8,812 nucleotides of DNA. Origin: Simkania sp. (GTDB taxonomy: Bacteria; Chlamydiota; Chlamydiia; Chlamydiales; Simkaniaceae). Positions 1 through 5,746 of the stretch are shown piece by piece (positions within the stretch are counted from its first letter, which is position 1; every line of letters begins with the position of its first letter). The translations under genes and the position numbers were made by a program. A model generated the notes under the pieces. It saw only the letters and a list, made by a program, of their open reading frames with translations. It was not told where the DNA came from and made no database searches. Location of the stretch: NCBI GenBank assembly GCA_028279205.1, contig JANQSR010000189.1, positions 1 to 8,812 on the forward strand. The letters are read 5' to 3'.

Positions 1-36
1 ACACAACATCAATCCTTCAGTAGTATGACTAGATCT

Positions 37-77
37 TGTGTCTTTTCTCCTCCGCCCCGTTTTTCCCTCAAGACACA
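37..77. repeat. 8-bp inverted repeat around a pyrimidine tract
   Basis: TGTGTCTT at 37-44 is the exact reverse complement of AAGACACA at 70-77. The 25-base loop consists of C and T except for two G residues. ACACAA at 1-6 is also complementary to TTGTGT at 36-41, so the first copy has two possible partners. An 8-bp match over this distance can arise by chance, and there is no clear T run after the second arm. It is recorded as structure only, without a function. Confidence 0.35.
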
Positions 78-93
78 CCGCTCCCGCCCCCTT

Positions 94-177
94 GGGTGCA
101 ATCAAAAGTGTTGAGGCTAAGAGAGTTCTAAAGAAGATCGCTTTAAGATAAGACCTTCAACACTTTTGATTGCACCC
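94..177. repeat. Perfect 21-bp inverted repeat (long hairpin)
   Basis: Bases 94-114 are the exact reverse complement of bases 157-177. The pairing extends two more bases inward if one G-T pair is allowed (115-116 with 155-156). The 38-base loop (117-154) contains a smaller possible stem, TAAAG with CTTTA. The core of each arm is ATCAAAAGTGTT, and the outer end is GGGTGCA/TGCACCC. A perfect 21-bp stem is far beyond chance at this distance. It could be a transcript hairpin, a protein-binding palindrome or the remains of a small palindromic mobile element. No target-site duplication is evident at its edges. Confidence 0.85.
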
Positions 178-205
178 GTGAACGCGTATCAAAAGTGTTC
201 TTTTT
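159..205 (+). terminator. Candidate hairpin terminator competing with the 21-bp stem
   Basis: Bases 159-170 can pair over 12 bp with 188-199, enclosing a 17-base loop. The descending arm is followed at once by CTTTTT (200-205), which is the form of an intrinsic terminator for plus-strand transcripts. The stem is AT-rich and so only moderately stable. It uses the same bases as the right arm of the 21-bp hairpin, so only one of the two can form. If it works, it would end a transcript entering from the left, because the likely promoter of the next gene lies downstream at about 250. Confidence 0.4.
188..199 (+). repeat. Third copy of the repeat core
   Basis: ATCAAAAGTGTT at 188-199 repeats the core of the left arm (101-112) exactly and in the same orientation. 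It is the reverse complement of 159-170 in the right arm. The flanks differ (GCGT before it, where the left arm has TGCA). The three core copies therefore lie in +, -, + orientation with centres 58 and 29 bases apart, so the middle copy can pair with either neighbour. Confidence 0.8.
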
Positions 206-249
206 AGATGTAATCGTAAATTTTTATATATTTAAATAAAGTTTTTTTT

Positions 250-255
250 TATAAT
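250..255 (+). promoter_or_regulatory. Candidate -10 element of the first gene
   Basis: A perfect TATAAT lies 46 bases before the ATG at 302, in a very AT-rich stretch that includes a T run at 242-250. No good TTGACA-like hexamer sits 16-18 bases upstream. Initiation near 262 would give a leader of about 40 bases. In such AT-rich DNA a TATAAT by chance is possible, so this is a modest call. Confidence 0.4.
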
Positions 256-301
256 TGTAGTAGTTAAGTATTATTTAAACTAATTTTTAAGATTAATAAC
301 A

Positions 302-811
302 ATGGCAACACAAGTAATAAATTTTGACCCCCATCCATGTATAGATCAGTTAAATCAGTTAGATCAGTATTCAGTAAAAGCAGTAAATCGCTCACTTCCA
401 AAGACAACTGCTGAAAAGGTCTCAACAGCTGCAAAAAAAGCCCTAGCTCTTCTGGTATCTCCTGTAAAGGGAATTTTAAGGAATGTATCCTTTTTGGTGA
501 TAGAAGCGATCTACTTGACTGCTCAGATCATCCTCTTTCCTGTTTCGATCCTATCTACAAAACTGAGTGATCTGGTTGACTCCGCCAAATTGACCACACT
601 CGTCTCCTTGAGGTTCATCTCAGTCGAAAATGTGTGTGCAAACAGCGGTTTGATCGATATGAGGAAGAAACAGAGTAGCAGTGTGGCCAAAAGGCTCCTC
701 GTAAGTGGAGAGAGAGTTGGTTACTCTCTGATGACGGTGGTAGCCTTTGCCTTGTCTATGCCGATTGCCCCTTTCAAGGCAATTTTAGATGAGATCAAGG
801 GAATGACATAA
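302..811 (+). CDS. Small hydrophobic protein of unknown function, likely membrane-associated
   Basis: I do not recognise this 169-residue protein. It has a polar N-terminus (1-45), a hydrophobic stretch at about 64-86, a hydrophilic middle (about 87-137, with a basic patch RKKQSSSVAKR) and a second hydrophobic stretch at about 139-163. A short motif recurs at the ends of the apolar segments: PVKGIL at 54-59, PVSIL at 80-84 and PFKAIL at 157-162, which suggests an internal repeat. There is no signal peptide with a cleavage site. No Shine-Dalgarno sequence precedes the ATG; the leader is AT-rich. Two hydrophobic segments are reminiscent of chlamydial inclusion-membrane (Inc) proteins, but their separation of about 50 residues is wider than the usual tight hairpin, so that is only a possibility. 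It converges on the tRNA gene with 28 bases between. Confidence 0.75.
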   Translation: MATQVINFDPHPCIDQLNQLDQYSVKAVNRSLPKTTAEKVSTAAKKALALLVSPVKGILRNVSFLVIEAIYLTAQIILFPVSILSTKLSDLVDSAKLTTLVSLRFISVENVCANSGLIDMRKKQSSSVAKRLLVSGERVGYSLMTVVAFALSMPIAPFKAILDEIKGMT

Positions 812-839
812 AGCGCCATTAATAGGGTTTCAAGAACGT

Positions 840-925
840 TGCGAAAGGGGGGACTTGAACCCCCAAGCGACGTGAGTCGCACTACCCCCTCAAAGTAGCG
901 TGTCTGCCAATTCCACCACTTCCGC
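840..925 (-). tRNA. tRNA-Leu(GAG)
   Basis: Read on the minus strand, this 86-base gene folds as a class II tRNA. The acceptor GCGGAAG pairs with CTTTCGC (one G-U), the D arm carries TGGCAGACAC, and the anticodon stem CTACT/GGTAG holds the loop TTGAGGG with anticodon GAG at 889-891. There is a long variable arm (GCGAC..GTCGC) and a T arm GGGGG-TTCAAGT-CCCCC. The discriminator base is A at 840. CCA is not encoded, since the next bases on the minus strand are ACG, so it must be added by a nucleotidyltransferase. It should decode CUC and CUU. Short open frames over this gene on the minus strand are not genes. Confidence 0.97.
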
Positions 926-944
926 AAAAAATAGGCAAGGGTCT

Positions 945-974
945 ATCATAGACAAATGAAGAGTATCCAAGCAA
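945..974 (-). promoter_or_regulatory. Candidate tRNA-Leu promoter
   Basis: On the minus strand TATGAT (945-950, five of six matches to TATAAT) lies 18 bases downstream of TTGCTT (969-974). Initiation near 938 would leave a short leader of about a dozen bases before the mature tRNA at 925. The -35 match is weak. The -35 hexamer overlaps the ribosome binding site of yidD (AAGGA at 973-977) on the opposite strand. Confidence 0.45.
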
Positions 975-984
975 GGAATTTGAC

Positions 985-1191
985 TTGAAGTTTGTTTTTG
1001 TTTTTTTGATTCGCATCTATCAGTGGACGATAGGCTCCCTTTTGCCTCCCACGTGCCGCTTTTACCCCTCGTGTTCAGAGTATAGCTGCTTAGCATTGAA
1101 AAAGTATGGAGCGTTTAAAGGGCTCTATCTCACCTTAAAGCGTCTTTTAAAGTGTCACCCTTATCATAGCGGTGGTGTCGATCTTCCTTAA
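985..1191 (+). CDS. yidD: YidD family membrane protein insertion efficiency factor
   Basis: The 68-residue product carries the family signature almost from end to end. There is a short apolar or amphipathic N-terminal helix (FVFLIRIYQWTIG), then PPTCRFYPSCSEYS (21-34) with C24, C30 and C35, then the YGAFKG segment (41-46), and finally KCHPYHSGG (56-64). Family members sit at the inner face of the cytoplasmic membrane and assist insertion of proteins, probably together with YidC; the exact mechanism is unsettled. The start is TTG at 985, chosen because AAGGA (973-977) sits seven bases upstream and the resulting N-terminus fits the family. It is a little shorter than the E. coli protein of about 85 residues. 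It lies tail to tail with the LysM gene, with three bases between the stop codons. Confidence 0.93.
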   Translation: MKFVFVFLIRIYQWTIGSLLPPTCRFYPSCSEYSCLALKKYGAFKGLYLTLKRLLKCHPYHSGGVDLP

Positions 1192-1195
1192 GATC
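1180..1195 (+). terminator. Small hairpin at the yidD / LysM gene junction
   Basis: GATCTT (1180-1185) pairs perfectly with AAGATC (1190-1195) around a CCTT loop, followed by TATTT on the plus strand. The stem spans the yidD stop codon and touches the stop codon of the opposing gene. A 6-bp stem with a poor T run is a weak terminator, and on the minus strand no T run follows. It is the only candidate in the 3-base gap. Confidence 0.3.
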
Positions 1196-2313
1196 TATTT
1201 CTCGCCGTTTTTAGGGACTTTGAGGGTTTGCCCTGGAAAGAGCCTGTCTGAACTTAGATGATTGAGTGAGCGGAGCTTATCTATCGTTGTGTGGTGCCGA
1301 ATGGATAGACTCCAGAGAGAGTCCCCCCGTTTCACGGTGATCTCATCGTTTATAGTGAAGCTAGAGACCTGGGATTTTGTCTTTAGAAGAGCCAATTTGC
1401 GTATGTGATCAGGGCGCAGAGAGGAGGCTACTTCTCTCAAGAATGTTTCTACTTGCTTATTTTTCTGATCAAGAAGATCGATGAGGTGCTCAAGACGCTC
1501 GTTACTCATCTTTTTCAAGGGGTAGCCTGGCTCTAGTGCAATGAGCAGATAGGCGGCAAGTTTGGATGTTTCGAAATGGGAGAGAAAAGAGCCTATGTCT
1601 GCAATCTTTCCAGAAGGACTCTCCTGTATGTCGGAAGCAGTCTTGGCAATCAGATCCCAAGACCCTTCTAAAAGCAGATTTAGGATGGTCTCTCTAGTCA
1701 GATTTGAGGTAAATTTTTTCAGAGCACGCTCGATTAAGTAAAACTCTTTTGAGACGAAAAAGGTTTGCATCAATGAAAGAGGCACTTCACCTTTTTGCCG
1801 TTGCATGCTCTTGAACAGCCCCTCAGGAGTGAGTGGCCACCTTTCTACTTTGGCAAACTGATCGATTGCTTGAAAATGTTCTAGATCGACTCCTGGTATC
1901 AGTTGGATCTGTTTGCCCTTGTGGATAAAAGGGCGTTTTTGTAATGCGATGCCAGGCAGAGCCCTCTCGATGTCAAAGTCGTGGTGATAAGCAAGGCAGA
2001 CGAGAGCCAAATCCCTTTTGCGATAGCCCTGTTCTACGAGCGTATCATTTTTGAGCTCTTCTAAAAGCGCATCAAAGGGGAGGGATTCAAATTTTTCTAA
2101 AACAGCCTCATTGGAAGGGGGCAGAAAGTCAGCGGAAGGGAGAGGGGGCACCCCTTTTTTATACAGGGGGGAGAGTTCTACCTTTCTTTCACGCAAAAAG
2201 GAGGTGATGAAATGGGTCACAAGACCCAGATTTAAAGCGGTGCTGACAATGAGCGCGTGCAGGAGCAAGTGGGAACGTTTGGCTAAACGGCTTTCAAATG
2301 GTCGGTTTTGCAT
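1195..2313 (-). CDS. Membrane-anchored LysM-domain protein
   Basis: This 372-residue protein begins with a short basic segment and one probable transmembrane helix (about 16-40). A proline-rich linker (about 50-67) follows, then a long, mostly helical region (70-315) in which I recognise no domain. It ends with a LysM domain at about 325-368, shown by TVKRGDSLWSLSIRH, the central KLRSLNHL and the terminal LFPGQTLKVP. LysM modules bind N-acetylglucosamine-containing glycans such as peptidoglycan, so the C-terminus is likely outside the cytoplasmic membrane. The ATG is preceded by AAAGG at good spacing. Its place between yidD and pheT matches, as I recall, an uncharacterised gene (CT474) in Chlamydia trachomatis. 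In bacteria with little peptidoglycan a septal role is conceivable, but that is inference. Confidence 0.85.
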   Translation of the reverse strand: MQNRPFESRLAKRSHLLLHALIVSTALNLGLVTHFITSFLRERKVELSPLYKKGVPPLPSADFLPPSNEAVLEKFESLPFDALLEELKNDTLVEQGYRKRDLALVCLAYHHDFDIERALPGIALQKRPFIHKGKQIQLIPGVDLEHFQAIDQFAKVERWPLTPEGLFKSMQRQKGEVPLSLMQTFFVSKEFYLIERALKKFTSNLTRETILNLLLEGSWDLIAKTASDIQESPSGKIADIGSFLSHFETSKLAAYLLIALEPGYPLKKMSNERLEHLIDLLDQKNKQVETFLREVASSLRPDHIRKLALLKTKSQVSSFTINDEITVKRGDSLWSLSIRHHTTIDKLRSLNHLSSDRLFPGQTLKVPKNGEK

Positions 2314-2424
2314 CTGCCTTTGCTTTTTTTGCTAACCTATCAAAAGGTAATGAAAGATTGCCACAAACCCTTTTCCTCAATCAATCTAATCTGCTAGAAT
2401 GTCTCAAAAAAAATCGATGAGACG
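2314..2424. promoter_or_regulatory. Divergent promoter region, LysM gene / pheT
   Basis: These 111 bases separate two divergent genes. For pheT, TAGAAT at 2395-2400 (five of six) is preceded by TG at 2392-2393, giving an extended -10. The region 17 bases upstream (TTTCCT at 2372-2377) is a poor -35. The predicted leader is about 18 bases, with only a weak GA-rich ribosome binding site before the ATG. For the minus-strand gene no convincing hexamer pair was found, only its ribosome binding site (reverse complement AAAGG, about 2317-2321). Confidence 0.45.
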
Positions 2425-4533
2425 ATGTTAGTTCCCTTAAGTTGGCTAAAAGAGTATGTTTCTTTCTCAATCTCTTCTCAGGAGTTAGCAGATCTCTTGA
2501 CCCGCGCTGGGATTGAAGTTGAATCGATTGTTGAAAGTGATGCAAGTGAGCCTTTCAAAGAGACTGTTTTAGATCTTTCTCTAACGCCCAACTTGGGACA
2601 CTGCATGAGTATAAGGGGGATCGCAAGAGAGATTTCTGCCATGTTAGGGACCCACATGACAGATCCCCCCTTCACATTAAAGGAGAGCGAGGCTCAAAAA
2701 ACAGCAGATGTCATTGATGTCGAGATCAAGGATCCTTCGATCTGCTCTTTTTACAGCTGCCGCTTGATCAAAGGGGTTGAGATGCTCCCTACTCCCTCTT
2801 TGATACAACAAAGACTCAAAGCAGCTGGTATGCGTAGTCTGAATCTGGTTGTCGATGTCACAAACTACGTGATGCTAAGCACTGGCCAGCCCCTCCACCC
2901 TTTTGATTTTCAAAAAATCGAAGGGAATAAATTGTTCATTGATACTTCCAGACAAGAGTTCCTTTTCAAGACTTTAGATGGAAAAGATCGAAAAGTGGCG
3001 GCTAGAACGCCCATGATCTGGGATGCAAAAAGGCCACTTGCAATCGCTGGGATCATTGGAGGAGCCGACTCTGAGGTGGATGACGCGACCTCCTCTGTCA
3101 TTTTGGAAGGAGCCTCTTTTGATCCCGTCCAGATTCGCCGCGCTACCAAATCTCTTGGACTACGCACCGAAGCTTCTAACCGTTTTGAAAAAGGGATTGA
3201 CATCGATCCACATAGAATAACGCAAGCTCTCGACTGGGCGGCTGCGCTTATCGAGCAAATCGGCGGAGGGAAGCTCATGCGAGGAAGAGTGGAAACTCTC
3301 TCCAATTCGCAGACTCAAAAAACCATCAGGTTTGATTTCAAAAAAGCAAACGCTCTTTTGGGAACTGAGTTGAGTTTGAGCGAAATCCAATCTTTTCTGC
3401 ATCGCCTTGATATGCAAACCGTGCTCACTTTAAATGATCAGATACTCGAAGTCACCCTCCCTTCCTATCGGAATGATTTAAGCCAAGAGGTTGATCTCAT
3501 TGAAGAGGTGGCGCGCGTCTACGGCTACCACAACATCAAAAAAAAGGGAAAAGGGACGATTTTCAACTCTCCACCTTTTCATAGTCGACGAATTAAACTA
3601 GAAAAAAAGGTGCGCACGCTTCTCTTACAAGAGGGGGTGCAGGAGTTTCTAACGTGCCCTCTGATCAGTCCGAAACTATCCGAAATCGGCCCCAAGAAAA
3701 GGGGGGACTCAGAAAGAAGAAAGGTTGAGATGTTGCAGCCAAGTTCCCTAGATCAATCTGTTTTGCGGACCTCCTTGCTTCCTGGTCTTCTTCAATCGGT
3801 TAAATACAATTTTGATCATCAGATCAAGGAGATATCTGCCTTTGAAATAGGCAAAATCTACTTCAAAAATTGTGATGATAAGTTTTGTGAGCCTTTAACA
3901 CTCTCTCTCATCATGACAGGCAAAAAGGAGCCTTACCATTTCCTAAACAAGCCGCGCACCGTCGATTTTTTTGACCTCAAAGGGGTTTTAGAAAATGTGC
4001 TCTTGAGCCTTGGGAGATCGACCCCCCTTTTTTCTCCTTCCCATTTAGGCGATTTTCATCCTCAAAGGCAAGCAGAGATTTGGATCGATGATGCACAGGC
4101 AACTCCCCTTGGCTTTTTGGGTGAGATCCATCCAGACTGCTTGACCCCTTTGGACATTGATGAGCCAGTCCTTTTTGCTGAGTTAGATCTCGAATATTTC
4201 ATAAAACTTAAAGCTGTCTCTAAAAAGATCGATTCTCTTCCCCTTTTTCCGAGTTCCTGTCGGGACTGGACCTTTTCTTTGCGAAAAGAGTCTCCCATAG
4301 GGGAGGTGTTACACCTTTTCGACGCGTTTGAGTCAAAGCTGCTCAAACACTCTTTGTTGCTAGATGTGTACGAAGGCTCAAAGGTGAAGGTGGGGTACAA
4401 AAATGTGACTTTCCGCCTGACCTACAGAGATGATCAAAAAACGGTTGAGCAAAGTCAGGTTGACAAAGAGCACGCTCTCTTGGTAGAGCATGTTTCACAC
4501 CACCTTCGATCACAAATTTTGGGTTTATCTTGA
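2425..4533 (+). CDS. pheT: Phenylalanyl-tRNA synthetase beta subunit, lacking the N-terminal tRNA-binding OB domain
   Basis: The beta subunit of the alpha2-beta2 enzyme that charges tRNA-Phe; pheS is not in this window. The 702-residue protein starts with the usual LSWLKEYV and AGIEVE (1-33). It then passes through a short linker (about 34-47) straight to LDLSLTPN and the SIRGIAREISAMLG helix (49-75). Normal bacterial subunits (E. coli 795 residues) carry an EMAPII-like OB domain of about 100 residues between these points. The B3/B4 editing region is intact: VVDVTNYVM (142-150), GQPLHPFD (154-161), the GIIGG loop (209-213), ILEGASF (226-232) and LRTEASNRFEKG (246-257), which preserve the Gly, Glu, Thr and Ala positions of the editing pocket. 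The B5 domain (about 300-370) ends in EEVARVYGY, and the FDX-ACB anticodon-binding domain covers about 605-700. The ATG at 2425 gives the standard N-terminus. Confidence 0.97.
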   Translation: MLVPLSWLKEYVSFSISSQELADLLTRAGIEVESIVESDASEPFKETVLDLSLTPNLGHCMSIRGIAREISAMLGTHMTDPPFTLKESEAQKTADVIDVEIKDPSICSFYSCRLIKGVEMLPTPSLIQQRLKAAGMRSLNLVVDVTNYVMLSTGQPLHPFDFQKIEGNKLFIDTSRQEFLFKTLDGKDRKVAARTPMIWDAKRPLAIAGIIGGADSEVDDATSSVILEGASFDPVQIRRATKSLGLRTEASNRFEKGIDIDPHRITQALDWAAALIEQIGGGKLMRGRVETLSNSQTQKTIRFDFKKANALLGTELSLSEIQSFLHRLDMQTVLTLNDQILEVTLPSYRNDLSQEVDLIEEVARVYGYHNIKKKGKGTIFNSPPFHSRRIKLEKKVRTLLLQEGVQEFLTCPLISPKLSEIGPKKRGDSERRKVEMLQPSSLDQSVLRTSLLPGLLQSVKYNFDHQIKEISAFEIGKIYFKNCDDKFCEPLTLSLIMTGKKEPYHFLNKPRTVDFFDLKGVLENVLLSLGRSTPLFSPSHLGDFHPQRQAEIWIDDAQATPLGFLGEIHPDCLTPLDIDEPVLFAELDLEYFIKLKAVSKKIDSLPLFPSSCRDWTFSLRKESPIGEVLHLFDAFESKLLKHSLLLDVYEGSKVKVGYKNVTFRLTYRDDQKTVEQSQVDKEHALLVEHVSHHLRSQILGLS

Positions 4534-4583
4534 TTTCCTGAAATGGTAAGATGAAGAATCGATTTAAATTGTGAGGAGACTCC

Positions 4584-5576
4584 ATGAGTTGGTTAGTTCT
4601 GTTTTTAATCCCTCTTTTCGCAGTTGGGTGCCACAAATTGGATAAGGATAGGGAAGAAAACGTTGTTTCCAAGCGCTATATTCACAAGTATGGCTATGAT
4701 GTTTCGAAAGAGGAATGGGAAAGAGCGACCTACCCAGGTCAAGTGCTCACTATACTGCGAAACGGAGTGAGTGTCACGTCCCACTATGAAAGGGGCGAGC
4801 TGCACGGCTTGACAACCTGCACCCATCCTCACTCTAATGTAACCGAATCGATCTCTCTTTACGAAAGGGGAAGACTCGTGAAAAAAACGGAGTGCAACCT
4901 GCGTGGTATTCCCTTTAGAGAAGAGCTCTTTCTCTCCCCTTCCCATGTGAAAATTACCTATTGGTTTGGTTCGGGAACCCCCCTTAGTGTGGAAGAATAC
5001 CGGTATGACGAGCTTCTAGAAGGGGAGTATTACGATAAAAACAACGAAGTGCTCTATCGAGTTAGCAAAGGTCAAGGCCGCCGTATTACAAGAAATCAGC
5101 ACGGGAAGGTGGTTCTCAGAGAGAGTATCGAAGGGGGATTTCCCGTTTTGCGTGAAACGCTCCATCCTCACGGAGTGCCCCACACAATCACATCCCTTCT
5201 TCTTGGGAAGGTTCATGGGGAGAAAAAGGTTTTTGCCCCTTCGGGAGAACCCATTTCCCTCGAAAATTACCACCATAATATTTTAGATGGACCTGCCGTT
5301 TATTTTCAAAATGGACTTCGCTATTTAGAAGTGACCTATAAGGGTGGGGTTAAACATGGAATAGAGCGTCACTTTGTCGATGGTGAAACGATTGTGGAGG
5401 AGACCCAGTGGTGTGAAGGGGAAAAACATGGAACTTCGACTCTCTATTTTGATGGGATGTCTAAAGTGAGCTACTACTACAACAACGTACATGTGAGCAA
5501 AGAACGGTACCGTGAGCTCGTTGAGCAGGCGGAAAATGTTGCCATCATGAATGCCAGGGCTAAGCGGTTTAGTTGA
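4584..5576 (+). CDS. Predicted lipoprotein with MORN-like repeats
   Basis: The 330-residue product begins with an apolar stretch ending in LFAVGC, a plausible lipobox with Cys16 as the lipidated residue. The start is firm: GAGGAG (4573-4578) lies five bases upstream, and an in-frame stop at 4572-4574 prevents extension. The rest is a series of short beta-rich units of the form NG / Y.. / ERGELHG, for example around 57-78, 205-228, 234-256 and 275-296. They resemble MORN_2 (YwqK-type) repeats. Databases often name such proteins 'YwqK family antitoxin', but no toxin partner is present and I do not adopt that role. It follows pheT by 50 bases, probably co-transcribed, in the position that I recall as CT476 in Chlamydia trachomatis. 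Likely outside the cytoplasm; function unknown. Confidence 0.85.
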   Translation: MSWLVLFLIPLFAVGCHKLDKDREENVVSKRYIHKYGYDVSKEEWERATYPGQVLTILRNGVSVTSHYERGELHGLTTCTHPHSNVTESISLYERGRLVKKTECNLRGIPFREELFLSPSHVKITYWFGSGTPLSVEEYRYDELLEGEYYDKNNEVLYRVSKGQGRRITRNQHGKVVLRESIEGGFPVLRETLHPHGVPHTITSLLLGKVHGEKKVFAPSGEPISLENYHHNILDGPAVYFQNGLRYLEVTYKGGVKHGIERHFVDGETIVEETQWCEGEKHGTSTLYFDGMSKVSYYYNNVHVSKERYRELVEQAENVAIMNARAKRFS

Positions 5577-5746
5577 TCCTCTTTTAAGCCATTTTAGAAA
5601 AATCGGTTTTCTTTAAACCTCTTAAATTAGGTTGCTTTCCCTTTTTTATCGTCGCTAGACATGTTTCATTCTTTGCATTTGGCACGTTTTCTGCATATAT
5701 GTAGGTTGAATGAAAACTTGTACGCCTCGCTGTTTTGAGGGGGAAG
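5577..5746. promoter_or_regulatory. Intergenic region with weak promoter candidates
   Basis: This 170-base AT-rich gap precedes the small gene at 5747. Two overlapping promoter readings are possible: TTGCAT (5673-5678), 17 bases, TATATG (5696-5701); or TTGGCA (5679-5684, five of six to TTGACA), 17 bases, TAGGTT. Neither is complete. Small stems (AGAAAA/TTTTCT at 5596-5612 and AACCT/AGGTT at 5616-5633 ahead of CTTTTTTAT) could help end the upstream operon, but they are short. Confidence 0.3.

Larger units (their letters stand above)
1..301. other. Gene-free leader region with repeats
   Basis: No convincing coding region is visible in these 301 bases on either strand. Composition changes sharply. 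Bases about 41-100 are rich in C and T, with a stretch at 45-69 that has only two G and no A on the plus strand. Bases 200-301 are strongly AT-rich. The region holds an 8-bp inverted repeat (37-44 with 70-77), a perfect 21-bp inverted repeat (94-114 with 157-177), a third 12-bp copy of that repeat (188-199), and a perfect TATAAT at 250-255 ahead of the first gene. The left part may be the 3' flank of a gene outside the window. Confidence 0.6.

Noticed and set aside
721..1096. Two 68-codon minus-strand frames across the tRNA region
   Set aside because: They read through the tRNA-Leu gene and its promoter, have no ribosome binding sites and show no protein-like pattern.
2051..2335. Plus-strand 94-codon frame opposite the LysM gene
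   Set aside because: It is a shadow of the minus-strand gene, with no ribosome binding site, and runs through the basic N-terminal coding of that gene.
4584..5576. Naming the MORN-like lipoprotein an antitoxin (YwqK)
   Set aside because: The name is a database label for MORN_2 repeats. No toxin gene is next to it, and the lipoprotein signal and pheT linkage do not suggest a toxin-antitoxin pair.
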